From NCBI RefSeq assembly GCF_023229695.1, contig NZ_JALNYS010000003.1, forward strand, positions 124,001 through 188,000: a stretch of DNA of 64,000 bases, written 5' to 3'. Shown in pieces: positions 36,514 to 44,952 of the stretch. The stretch comes from Sulfuricurvum sp. GTDB taxonomy: Bacteria; Campylobacterota; Campylobacteria; Campylobacterales; Sulfurimonadaceae. Made by a program: the position numbers and the translations under genes. Under the pieces are notes generated by a model. That model did no database searches, was not told where the DNA came from, and worked only from the letters and a program-made list of their open reading frames with translations. The first letter of the stretch is position 1. The number at the start of each line of letters is the position of its first letter.

Positions 36514-36636
36514 CGCACTAAAGTTATTATGTACTCTAAGAAGTTTTTATTTCGATTTACGATAAAATACCGAAAATTGATGATTAGAGCGCCTCAAATC
36601 ACTTTGAAACGGTACTCTCTGAATGAAGGAAACAAT

Positions 36637-38094
36637 GTGAAGACAAAAAAAATCACCAAACTTCTTATTGCCAATCGCGGTGAGATTGCACTGCGAATTA
36701 TCCGTGCTTGTAAAGAGCTGAACATAAAAAGTGTCGTCGTTTTTTCAGAAGTCGACGTAAACGGCGTATGGGTGCGCAAAGCAGATGAGTGCTATCCGAT
36801 CATGGGAGATCCGATTGCTGCCTATCTGGATTATGATCGTATTATTTCACTGGCAAAAAAAGCCGATTGTGATGCGATCCATCCGGGATACGGTTTTCTC
36901 TCGGAGAGTGCCGAGTTTGCACAGGCGTGTGCCGATAACGGTATTATTTTTGTCGGCCCGAAACCGGAGCACATTGCCCTTTTCGGTGACAAAATGGCCT
37001 CCAAAGTGGCCATGCGCGAAGTGGGTGTTCCGATGCTTCCGGGTACGGATGAGCCGATCGACAACATCGATGATGCCGAAAAAATTGCAACCGGCATCGG
37101 TTTCCCGATCATCATCAAAGCAGCTTTCGGGGGCGGCGGACGCGGTATGCGTATCGTAGAACGTGCATCCGATTTTAAAGAGATGTACGAATCGGCAACC
37201 AATGAAGCGTTGCGTTTCTTTAATCGCGGTGAAGTATTTATTGAAAAATATCTCAAAAACCCGCGCCACATTGAGATCCAAATCGTAGCAGACAAATACG
37301 GCAACATCGTCCATTTGGGAGACCGTGACTGCTCAATCCAGCGCCGCCACCAGAAGGTCATCGAGATTGCTCCATCACCGTTATTGAATCACGAAACTCG
37401 TCGTGAGCTTTACCGTATTTCCAAAAAAGCGATGTACCGTCTCGGATACGAAAGCGTCGGTACAATCGAGTATCTGGTTGATCAGGATGACAATATCTAT
37501 TTCATCGAAATGAACACCCGCGTTCAGGTTGAACATCCGGTTACCGAAGCGATCTCAGGAATCGATTTGATTCAACGGATGATCCAAATTGCCGAAGGCG
37601 ACCCGCTTAAATTCATGCAAGAGGAGATTCACCTTCGCGGATACGCGATTGAGTTCCGTATCAATGCGGAGAATCCGAAATTGGGCTTTGTCCCATCACC
37701 GGGTCTTATCACCAACTACCTTGCACCGGGCGGTCCGGGGGTACGTTTGGACTCTATGGCGTACACCAACTATCAAATTCCCTCCAACTACGATTCAATG
37801 GTCGGAAAGTTGATCGTTTCGGCATTGACATGGGAAGATTGTGTCCGTAAAGCCAAGCGTGCGCTCGATGAGTTCTTGATCGAGGGGGTTCCGACCAATA
37901 TCCCTCTTCACCGACAAATCGTCCGTGATCAGGATTTTATCGACGGTAAAATCGATACCGGATATCTTGATACCAAATTACAGCATTTTAACCTCGATGC
38001 GATCCACAACATGGATGACGAAGAGGCGAAAATGAAACATATCACATCGGTTATCGAAGCAATTAATAAAAACAAGCTCAACGTTCGTCACTAA
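36637..38094 (+). CDS. Biotin carboxylase subunit (AccC/PycA/CfiB family)
   Basis: An ATP-grasp enzyme of 485 residues that carboxylates biotin on a carrier protein. Present are LLIANRGEIALRIIRACKEL, HPGYGFLSE, IKAAFGGGGRGMRIV (ATP site), RDCSIQRRHQKVIEIAPS and EMNTRVQVEHPVTE (catalytic Arg and Glu). The length and the extra C-terminal stretch (about 30 residues after KAKRALDEFLI...GYLDTKL) are closer to the stand-alone subunits of pyruvate or 2-oxoglutarate carboxylase than to the 445-residue AccC. No accB or carboxyltransferase gene is adjacent, so the acceptor is open. GTG 36637 is chosen, with GAAGGA six bases before. Confidence 0.88.
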   Translation: MKTKKITKLLIANRGEIALRIIRACKELNIKSVVVFSEVDVNGVWVRKADECYPIMGDPIAAYLDYDRIISLAKKADCDAIHPGYGFLSESAEFAQACADNGIIFVGPKPEHIALFGDKMASKVAMREVGVPMLPGTDEPIDNIDDAEKIATGIGFPIIIKAAFGGGGRGMRIVERASDFKEMYESATNEALRFFNRGEVFIEKYLKNPRHIEIQIVADKYGNIVHLGDRDCSIQRRHQKVIEIAPSPLLNHETRRELYRISKKAMYRLGYESVGTIEYLVDQDDNIYFIEMNTRVQVEHPVTEAISGIDLIQRMIQIAEGDPLKFMQEEIHLRGYAIEFRINAENPKLGFVPSPGLITNYLAPGGPGVRLDSMAYTNYQIPSNYDSMVGKLIVSALTWEDCVRKAKRALDEFLIEGVPTNIPLHRQIVRDQDFIDGKIDTGYLDTKLQHFNLDAIHNMDDEEAKMKHITSVIEAINKNKLNVRH

Positions 38095-38163
38095 CATTCC
38101 CCCTCGTTTTCCATCCTCGTGCAGAGCGGTTGCGCGGGATGGAATTCTTCCGCCCAAGCCTTA

Positions 38164-38292
38164 TATTAGCACTTTTCGCTCATCGCCCGTAAAGTGGCAG
38201 GGACTAAAGTCCCTACAACCCCCTAAAGCTTCCCGTATCTTTCGGATACGGGAAATTACTAACTTTTTCGCACTTGTTTAAACAAGGTGCGT
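38164..38292 (+). repeat. Composite palindromic repeat, copy E
   Basis: It contains GCACTTTTCGCTCATCGCCC, AGGGACTAAAGTCCCT, CAACCCCCTAAAGC, then CCCGTATC/GATACGGG. The right end is CAAGGTGCGTAAGATC. It lies between the biotin carboxylase gene and the mddA-like gene. Confidence 0.88.
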
Positions 38293-38366
38293 AAGATCAA
38301 CATCTTAAATGGAACCCCGCCTATACGAGAGATATCCGCTTTTAAGCTATATTCAAAAAGAGTAAC

Positions 38367-39089
38367 ATGTCGAAAATAATTATTTTTATCTATGGGATAG
38401 GGTCTTATCTTGTGGCACTTATCGCACAGATCTGGTTTATTTTGTATCTCGGAGAGTGGGAGTTTATGCCGATCACCATAAACACATACCATCGCGTCCC
38501 CTTATCTACCGCATTTAGTATCAACCTCGCTTTGGTGATGGTATTTGCGCTGCAACACTCCCTCATGGCCCGTCCGTCATTTAAAAAATATCTGACAACA
38601 CTCATTCCGGAAGCCTCGGAGCGCAGTACCTATGTCCTGTTTTCAGGGTTGGCATTAGGATTGATTTGTCTGTATTGGCAGCCGATGGAGGGATTTTTAT
38701 GGCAGGCAGAGGATGAAACACTACAACTGCTATTAACTGCCGGATATATTTTCGGCTGGCTCTTTTCTCTCTTTTCAACCTTTATCATCAACCATTTTGA
38801 ACTCTTCGGTTTGCAGCAAATTTATCTAAATCTAATCGACAAACCTGCCCCATCGATGACGTTCAAAGAAAAACTGTTTTACCGATTTGTACGCCATCCG
38901 ATCCAATTGGGGGTGCTGATCGGAATATGGCTTACACCCGCCATGTCCTATTCGCATCTCATGCTCTCGGTTACGCTGAGTATCTATATTTTTGTCGCGC
39001 TTCGGTATGAGGAGAGGGATTTAATCGCCGTATGGGGCAATACCTATCGAGAATATCAGCAGCGTGTCGGGATGCTGTTCCCTTTTTAG
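38367..39089 (+). CDS. MddA-like methanethiol S-methyltransferase
   Basis: A 240-residue membrane protein with five to six helices. FALQHSLMARPSFKKYL, PEASERSTYVLFSGLAL, STFIINHFELFGLQQ and the C-terminal VRHPIQLGVLIG, RYEERDLIAVWGNTYREYQQRV match MddA/NnrU-type methyltransferases of the isoprenylcysteine methyltransferase superfamily. MddA makes dimethyl sulfide from methanethiol and AdoMet, which would suit a sulfur bacterium; NnrU-like proteins of other function are the alternative. It is bracketed by repeat copies E and F in inverted orientation. Confidence 0.7.
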   Translation: MSKIIIFIYGIGSYLVALIAQIWFILYLGEWEFMPITINTYHRVPLSTAFSINLALVMVFALQHSLMARPSFKKYLTTLIPEASERSTYVLFSGLALGLICLYWQPMEGFLWQAEDETLQLLLTAGYIFGWLFSLFSTFIINHFELFGLQQIYLNLIDKPAPSMTFKEKLFYRFVRHPIQLGVLIGIWLTPAMSYSHLMLSVTLSIYIFVALRYEERDLIAVWGNTYREYQQRVGMLFPF

Positions 39090-39193
39090 GCACTGACCTT
39101 ACGCACCTTGCCCCAGCAAGTGCATCAAGGGGAGTTAATCTCGCGTATCCGAAAGATACGGGTAGCTTCAGGGGGTGCGTAACATCAGTTAGT
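39090..39193 (-). repeat. Composite palindromic repeat, copy F (inverted)
   Basis: Left end CTGACCTTACGCACCTTGCC, right end GGGTGCGTAACATCAG. Only the CCGTATCTTTCGGATACGCG hairpin remains inside; the first two hairpins are lost. It starts at the stop codon of the mddA-like gene. Confidence 0.85.
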
Positions 39194-39218
39194 CACACAA
39201 GAGCGGTCTGTTGCTATC

Positions 39219-39641
39219 CTACTCCATGGCCAGGGGATAATCAAATTCATGAAATACTTTTCTTTGGGGGTCTTGATGGGCAGAGTGGTTGACACGTACC
39301 AACCGTTCGCATACATCATCAATCGTTTCCCCTTTTTTCAATACGACTAAACTTCCTCGCAAAGGGTATTGCTGATAGTGATCAACCAATTTTTCCAACG
39401 CATACTGAGCGCCCGTATGATCCACAAACGTAAATAAAACGGCGATATAATGATCGTTTATTTTTTTTGCAACATCGCTTTGCCTGACGCTTTCCATCAG
39501 ATACGCTTTATCTACATCGTAATCGGCACAGGCTACTAACGCCAGATTTGCATCAATATTGTATCTCTCAAGCGTATACAGCGCCATTTTAATATCGTGT
39601 TCGAATGCGAGCTTTACATCAATCGTGCTTAACTCTTTCAT
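39219..39641 (-). CDS. Conserved-looking protein of unknown function
   Basis: A 140-residue soluble protein that I do not recognise. It has an alternating helix and strand pattern (DIKMALYTLERYNIDANLALVACADYDVDK, then NDHYIAVLFTFVDHTGAQYALEKLVDHYQQ, PLRGSLVVLKKGETIDDVCERL) which recalls a shrunken GGDEF fold; no catalytic motif is present. ATG 39641 is used because AAGGA lies five bases upstream; an in-frame GTG at 39668 has no such site. The gap 39642-39862 is A+T-rich with no other gene seen. Confidence 0.6.
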   Translation of the reverse strand: MKELSTIDVKLAFEHDIKMALYTLERYNIDANLALVACADYDVDKAYLMESVRQSDVAKKINDHYIAVLFTFVDHTGAQYALEKLVDHYQQYPLRGSLVVLKKGETIDDVCERLVRVNHSAHQDPQRKVFHEFDYPLAME

Positions 39642-39862
39642 ATAATTCCTTAATAATTCTATTGCCACTTTGCTAAAAAGATTGAAATTTTATCGAAAAA
39701 AAAAGTATAGATGGAAAATGGTTTGGCAGTTTATCTCCAAACGACCGGTTAAAAGAAGCTGTTCGTCTTTTTACGTTCTCTGTTCAAAACGTAAAACAAC
39801 AAAAATATACATTTTGCTATTTTAATTGTTTTTGCTACAATAAACAATCAGAAGGATTCATC

Positions 39863-39997
39863 ATGAAAAAATATTGTATAAAATTCTCATCTCTTGGCAC
39901 CGCTTCTCTTAATTCATCCCAATACAACGGTAGTCTGTTGGTAAAATGGGTTGCAAATCAAACCAAAAGCACTCAAAGAAAATCGATTCATGAATAA
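39863..39997 (+). CDS. 44-residue small protein coupled to sensor kinase
   Basis: ATG 39863 has a good Shine-Dalgarno (GAAGGA, 39851-39856) and opens a 44-codon frame rich in Lys, Ser and Gln (MKKYCIKFSSLGTASLNSSQ at the start). It ends at a TAA that overlaps the kinase ATG by eight bases (ATGAATAA). The kinase itself has a weak ribosome site, so this frame may be a leader that delivers ribosomes to it. No homology is recognised. Confidence 0.4.
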   Translation: MKKYCIKFSSLGTASLNSSQYNGSLLVKWVANQTKSTQRKSIHE

Positions 39998-41447
39998 TTC
40001 TACCCTCCGTAAAGAATTTATAAAATCATTTACTACCATTTCGCTGCAGCGTAAATTGCTTTTATTTGTTATAGTAGCTCTAACGATTATATTTGCGGGA
40101 AGCGGTATATTAATCTATAAATTGGTCAATGATACGTTTCGAGAATCCGAAAAGAGGCACATAGCAATCATCTCGGAACCCTTATCCGCAAAAGTTGCCG
40201 TGTGGTATTTTATCAACAAAGAGTCTGCCGATGGGCAGATGGATGAATTTTTACATAACATGCTGGTTACCTACGATCTGGAATACATCGCATTTAAAGA
40301 TCAGAACGGATCACTGATATCCAAAGTCAGTTCGCCCAGCTATTCTTCCGACGATCCATTCTATCTACTGCATCAAAGCATTGTCAAAAGCCCGGAAAAC
40401 GGTAAATTTCAAAAGAGCTTAGGGACGCTTGAGATAGCATACGGGCACCAGATGCTAAAAAAACTCTCTGTTAAATATTACTCGGCGGGAGTACTTCTCA
40501 TCGCTTTACTGGCCCTTTATTTTTATCTGGAAATGCGTCTTCTCAAACAACTGCTGACCCCTTTAAGCAAAATAGCATCGGAAATCAAAGGATATATGCC
40601 CGGAGACAAACTGATTTTTGACCCGATCAACACCAACAAAGACGATGTCATTTATGAAATTATTAACGGCTTTCTTCAAATGCAGCAAAATATTGACGAT
40701 GCAATGCGAAAAAGAGAAATAGAAGAAGAAAGCAGCCGACTCAAAGATGCCATTTTATTGAAACAGTCCCGCTTTATTGAAATGGGAACCATGATCAACA
40801 ATATCGCCCATCAATGGAAACAACCCCTTAATATAATTGAGCTGTGCATAACGGATTTAACCATTAAAAGCATGATGGGCGAAGTGGATAGGGAGTATCA
40901 GCAAAAGGTGTTTAACGACATGCACATGCAGGTCGTATTTATGTCAAAAACCATCGATATTTTTAAAGATTTTCTAAAAGATGACCAATCCAACAAAAAA
41001 ATGGAGGTATTCTCCATTCAAAGAGCGATAGAGGAGACAATGCAACTCGTGGGCAATACGTTTGCAAAAAAAAATATAACCATCGAATTGCGTTTGGATG
41101 AAAGATCGTATGCGTACGGATCTATCAGCGAAATGCAGCAAGTCATACTGATCATCCTGCATAATGCCGTAGATGCCGGCAGCACCAAAATAACGATCGA
41201 ATGCATCTCCGATCCCCGAAACAATCTCATTACACTATACGATAACGGGGGAGGATTTGCACCGGAAATTATGGATAATCTGTTTGATGCCTATTTTACG
41301 ACCAAACACCAGTCTCAGGGGACGGGATTGGGGCTTTTTATCGCAAAAATGATCATCCAACTAAAATTTAACGGTACGATAGAAGCCAATAATTTTAATG
41401 ACGGTGCACTCTTCTTAATCAAAGTCCCTTTTCCAAAGCAAGAGTAA
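39990..41447 (+). CDS. Membrane sensor histidine kinase
   Basis: A 485-residue kinase. Membrane helices at about residues 24-46 and 163-183 enclose a periplasmic sensor (double-Cache-like in length, with WYFINKESADGQMDEFLHNML). A HAMP-like linker and coiled coil follow (about 185-265). The H-box is NNIAHQWKQPLNIIELC; the ATPase has ILHNAVDAGSTKI, LYDNGGGF and GTGLGLFIAKMII. The HQWKQPLN type of H-box is common in Campylobacterota orphan kinases. No response regulator gene is adjacent. ATG 39990 is preferred over an upstream TTG at 39951. Confidence 0.88.
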   Translation: MNNSTLRKEFIKSFTTISLQRKLLLFVIVALTIIFAGSGILIYKLVNDTFRESEKRHIAIISEPLSAKVAVWYFINKESADGQMDEFLHNMLVTYDLEYIAFKDQNGSLISKVSSPSYSSDDPFYLLHQSIVKSPENGKFQKSLGTLEIAYGHQMLKKLSVKYYSAGVLLIALLALYFYLEMRLLKQLLTPLSKIASEIKGYMPGDKLIFDPINTNKDDVIYEIINGFLQMQQNIDDAMRKREIEEESSRLKDAILLKQSRFIEMGTMINNIAHQWKQPLNIIELCITDLTIKSMMGEVDREYQQKVFNDMHMQVVFMSKTIDIFKDFLKDDQSNKKMEVFSIQRAIEETMQLVGNTFAKKNITIELRLDERSYAYGSISEMQQVILIILHNAVDAGSTKITIECISDPRNNLITLYDNGGGFAPEIMDNLFDAYFTTKHQSQGTGLGLFIAKMIIQLKFNGTIEANNFNDGALFLIKVPFPKQE

Positions 41448-41510
41448 CTCCCTCTCCGTCCCAAGATAACGGTATCGTCTTTATCACTCTTACTCCATTC
41501 AAAAAGGTGT

Positions 41511-41651
41511 TTATTCTGCGATAACGACCTCTTTTTCCTCTTTTTCTTTTTTCTTATAAAGCTTTATCTGCTTTTTAACCTCTTGTTTCAACTCTTTTTT
41601 AAGGAGGTTCTTCACTTGTTTCTTAACCATTTTTTTGACTTTACTTCCCAT
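41511..41651 (-). CDS. 46-residue lysine-rich small protein
   Basis: An open frame with ATG 41651 preceded by AAAAGGATTAAAA. It codes for 46 residues, of which about 20 are lysine (MGSKVKKMVKKQVKNLLKKE at the start, then alternating Lys/Glu and a closing EVVIAE). An amphipathic basic helix is likely. A TTGACA box on the same strand (41735-41730) might be its -35 element. It could bind nucleic acid or membrane; no family is recognised. It stands between the convergent sensor kinase and the pyruvate kinase gene, in its own short gap. Confidence 0.55.
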   Translation of the reverse strand: MGSKVKKMVKKQVKNLLKKELKQEVKKQIKLYKKKEKEEKEVVIAE

Positions 41652-41754
41652 TTTTAATCCTTTTCATGTTTAGTAGACCCCCATCTTAAGGTATACTCAC
41701 TTATTCTGATATTAAAAAGTAAAAAATATTGTCAAGAAGGGGGCTATCTTGGAT

Positions 41755-43593
41755 TTAACACCAAAGGGTCTCTTTCTTTAAGAGCTGTCTATTTTTTTTC
41801 GATACGAGATGCATATCATTTAAAATACGGGTTAAAACATCAATCGTGTCGATAGCAAAAGCCCCTTTGTTAAGCATAACACACTCCGCACGTCCTGCCA
41901 TTGCCGCATCGGTCACTTCGGCACGGCTGGGAAGATTGTTTTTCATTTTGCTTTCCAGAACCTGAGTTGCCCAGATAACAGGCATATGTGCCGCGTCGCA
42001 TATATCGAGCAACGCCTCTTGCATGTACGCCATATTTTCGAATCCCACCTCAATGGCCAAGTCCCCCCGGGCAATCATGACACCGCTTTTTTCCGATTGA
42101 AGAAGCTGTTTAAGGATTTCCGGCATATTCACTACACCTTGCTGAGTCTCGATTTTGGCAATAATGCCAATGTCGGTTCTTTTGTTTTCTTCCAACAAAC
42201 GCTGAAGGTCATGAACATCTTGGGCGCTTTGACAAAAAGAGAGGCTTAGACTATCGGCGATCTCCAGTACCTCAAGCGCATTCGTACGGTCCAAAGCGGT
42301 AAGGGCCGAGGTTTGGATATAGGTATCGGGAAAATTGATCCCTTTTTCTTCTTTAAGCAATGTTCCGCTCGGTTTGGAGACAACGACCTTGCAAGTCACG
42401 GATGTGACATTATTTTCGATGACGACACCCCCGATTTTGCCATCATCGATAAAAATTTTTTCACCCACTTTGAGCGAGGAAAGCATCCCTTTTAAACTGC
42501 AGCTAATCAATGCCGGACGAATAATATTATTCTCACCGTCTAACAAGGGTGAACTCCCCTCGATCTCATTTTCAGTAATGATCAAACGATCATTTACAAA
42601 CAATCGGATCGGATCTTTCTGCATCTGTAAATTTTGAACTTTTCCTTCATGTTCACCGTATTTGAGTTTTGTTTTTTTATTAACAAAAACTTTCTTGTTA
42701 ATCACTCCTCTGGCGTAGCTTTCGTTCACTTCGCTAAGGGTTATCAACGCTTTTTTATGGTTCGCATCTATAATTTCGACAGGGTGTGCCGTTCCGATTT
42801 TTTTGAAGAACTTTTTATCCACCGCGATCTGTGCCGGGATTTTTCCCTGAGTCACCGAGTCGGTCGTCTCCCCTTTGGTAGCAGCATCGGTTGAATAGAT
42901 CATTACCTCTTTTACCTGTTTATTGCTACCGATTTCGATCGGCATCTCTACCTCTCGGATTGTTCCTGTCCGTATCTTCGGTCCGGCCAAATCAATAAAA
43001 ATTTTGATCTTCTCTTCCCTATCTCTTTGGGTATTGATCGCGGCAATCACCTCGGCCATCGATCTCCACACCGCACTATCATCATGCGCCGTATTAATCC
43101 GGAATACATTAACCCCCGAATCGGCAAGCTGACGAATCAGTAGCCCATCATTCTCTGCGGCGTGTGAGGGAAGGGTAACCATAACCGCAGTGATTTGTTT
43201 ACTGAGTTTGGAACTGGCTTTACCGCCAAAAAGAGCTTTGCTGTTTTTCGAAGCGATTGAGATGGCATCGGCTATGGAGAGATGGCGAAATTCAGCCATT
43301 AACGCTTCACTGATCTCTTCATTCCCGAGTGAAGAGCTGAGCTGATCGTAAAGGGTATCGATGCTTGCCGCTACATGGGCATAGGAGCGTCCCAAAGAAG
43401 AGAGTGAAAGCATGAAAAGTTTTTCCTGAAGGTCGGTCCGATCCTCTTGCCGCAAAAGCATATAGTGATTCAAATTCAGAAGACTCTGGGCGCGCGGATA
43501 ATCGCTGTTTACCTCATCACGTGCCGCTCGCAAATGTTTTCGAAGTATCTCTATATCTCCGAGTGCCGATTCCATTAAAGCTCTGTTTAACAC
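41755..43593 (-). CDS. pyk: Atypical pyruvate kinase
   Basis: Pyruvate kinase makes pyruvate and ATP from phosphoenolpyruvate. Core motifs are clear: RINTAHDD, IFIDLAGPKIRTG, GIIAKIETQQGVVNMPEI (catalytic Lys), VMIARGDLAIEVGFE, and ATQVLESKMKNNLPSRAEVTDAAMA. The build is unusual. About 130 N-terminal residues are helical and outside the family, the B domain is enlarged, and the protein stops soon after the barrel (LTRILNDMHLVSKKNRQLLKK), so the C-terminal allosteric domain is absent. GTG 43593 is preceded by AGGAGA. Two repeat copies separate it from glk, so it may have its own promoter. Confidence 0.85.
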   Translation of the reverse strand: MLNRALMESALGDIEILRKHLRAARDEVNSDYPRAQSLLNLNHYMLLRQEDRTDLQEKLFMLSLSSLGRSYAHVAASIDTLYDQLSSSLGNEEISEALMAEFRHLSIADAISIASKNSKALFGGKASSKLSKQITAVMVTLPSHAAENDGLLIRQLADSGVNVFRINTAHDDSAVWRSMAEVIAAINTQRDREEKIKIFIDLAGPKIRTGTIREVEMPIEIGSNKQVKEVMIYSTDAATKGETTDSVTQGKIPAQIAVDKKFFKKIGTAHPVEIIDANHKKALITLSEVNESYARGVINKKVFVNKKTKLKYGEHEGKVQNLQMQKDPIRLFVNDRLIITENEIEGSSPLLDGENNIIRPALISCSLKGMLSSLKVGEKIFIDDGKIGGVVIENNVTSVTCKVVVSKPSGTLLKEEKGINFPDTYIQTSALTALDRTNALEVLEIADSLSLSFCQSAQDVHDLQRLLEENKRTDIGIIAKIETQQGVVNMPEILKQLLQSEKSGVMIARGDLAIEVGFENMAYMQEALLDICDAAHMPVIWATQVLESKMKNNLPSRAEVTDAAMAGRAECVMLNKGAFAIDTIDVLTRILNDMHLVSKKNRQLLKKETLWC

Positions 43594-43623
43594 TATCTCT
43601 CCTGTCCAACCATCAATTTATCA

Positions 43624-43762
43624 CTAATGTTACGCACTTTTCGGGCAAAGCCCGGAAAGTGGCAGGGACAAATGTCCCTACAACCCCCTAAAGCTACCCG
43701 CATCTTTCGGATGCGCGAGATTAACTCCCCTCACCGGTCAAGACAAGGTACGTAAGATTCAG
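43624..43762 (+). repeat. Composite palindromic repeat, copy G
   Basis: A full-length copy: CTAATGTTACGCACTTTTCG at the left, stem CTTTTCGGGC/GCCCGGAAAG, AGGGACAAATGTCCCT, CAACCCCCTAAAGC, CCCGCATCTTTCGGATGCG, and the right end CAAGGTACGTAAGATTCAG. Together with copy H it fills the 350-base gap between pyk and glk. Confidence 0.92.
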
Positions 43763-43818
43763 TTATTCATTTTTTTCTACACGAATTATGAATGTTTAGG
43801 ATTACCTTGAGGTTACTT

Positions 43819-43925
43819 ACTGATGTTACGCACTTTTTGGGCATAGCCCGGAAAGTGGCAGGGGACAATTTGTCCCCTGCACCCCCCTGAAGCTACCCGC
43901 ATCTTCCGGATGCGGGAGATACCTG
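43819..43925 (+). repeat. Composite palindromic repeat, copy H
   Basis: Starts CTGATGTTACGCAC. The first hairpin is CTTTTTGGGC/GCCCGGAAAG and the second is lengthened to AGGGGACAATTTGTCCCCT. The third is the CCCGCATC/GATGCGGG form. The right end is lost or reduced. Confidence 0.9.
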
Positions 43926-43947
43926 AGACTTCCGAAAGCTCTCGTTG

Positions 43948-44931
43948 TTACAATTTATCTGCGGCAAAACGGGCTGCACCGAACAATGCGGTTTCGGGGT
44001 TCAAGGAGATCTTGACCTCCATCCCCTGCAATAACTCTTTAAAACGTCCTTTCGCTGTAAAGGCATCCATAAAATGGATATCGGTCATAAACGGCAAAAT
44101 TTTCGGAGCAATTCCGCCGCCGATATACACTCCCCCCAGTGACATCGTTTTCAGTGCCAGGTTGCCGGCTTCGGCGCCGTAAATCCGGGCAAACAGCTGT
44201 AGCGTTTCCCGGCATAAGGGATCATTCTCTTCCAAAGCGCATTCGCTTATTCGGGCACTGCGATCTGCCCCTTCGGGTATATTCATCAGGGAAGAGGGCT
44301 GGGGTGCGAAACCGCTCTGCGCCAAAAATTCATAAAGGGTACTTATTCCCGGACCCGATAAAATCCGCTCATAACTGAGATGTTCGGGATATCGAAGCCG
44401 CAGCCATTGTAACAGTTTATCTTGTTGGGCGTCCAAAGGGGCAAAGTCGCTATGTCCCCCTTCCGAACCGATCGGATGGTACTGCATCCCGTCCCAAAAC
44501 AGCATCGCTTCCCCCAATCCCGTCCCTGCGGCAATAACGGCGCGGTTAGCGTTACGCCCCTTTCCGGTCGGGTTAAGGGTGACGAATTCATCCTCTTCCA
44601 AATAGAGCATCCCATAAGCGGTCGCTTCGAGATCGTTGAGCAAACGGACCCTATCGGTGTTCAGATGTTTTTGCAACCCTGAGGTTGTAACATCCCAGGC
44701 CAAATTGGTGGTTCGGCAACGCCCATCGATGAGGGGACCTGCAATACCGAAACAGGCAGCATCAATCGGCACTTTGGAGGTATGCTTTTCAAACTCGATG
44801 ATCACCTCCTCCAAACTGGAAAATTCCCGACTGGCAAACTGATACTTTTCTTGAAGTTCCACTCTCCCCCCCTCTACTGCGAAGAGGGCCAGATTCGTTT
44901 TTGTCCCCCCGATGTCGCCTGCTAATATCAT
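43948..44931 (-). CDS. glk: Glucokinase
   Basis: Glucokinase phosphorylates glucose to glucose 6-phosphate with ATP. The 327-residue protein shows the ATP loop LAGDIGGTKTNLALF, AACFGIAGPLIDGRC, LLNDLEATAYGML (catalytic Asp), AAGTGLGEAML, and GSEGGHSDFAPLD (the EGGH motif of the bacterial Glk family). ATG follows AAGGGG. It is 21 bases after the phosphorylase-kinase-like gene in the same direction. Confidence 0.93.
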   Translation of the reverse strand: MILAGDIGGTKTNLALFAVEGGRVELQEKYQFASREFSSLEEVIIEFEKHTSKVPIDAACFGIAGPLIDGRCRTTNLAWDVTTSGLQKHLNTDRVRLLNDLEATAYGMLYLEEDEFVTLNPTGKGRNANRAVIAAGTGLGEAMLFWDGMQYHPIGSEGGHSDFAPLDAQQDKLLQWLRLRYPEHLSYERILSGPGISTLYEFLAQSGFAPQPSSLMNIPEGADRSARISECALEENDPLCRETLQLFARIYGAEAGNLALKTMSLGGVYIGGGIAPKILPFMTDIHFMDAFTAKGRFKELLQGMEVKISLNPETALFGAARFAADKL

Positions 44932-44952
44932 AATACCCCTTTTGTTGTCGGC

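Noticed and set aside
36478..36636. N-terminal extension of the biotin carboxylase (starting MALKLASSRQKS)
   Set aside because: The same peptide arises from translating the other copy of the repeat at 13405-13520; GTG 36637 has a good ribosome site and the family start.
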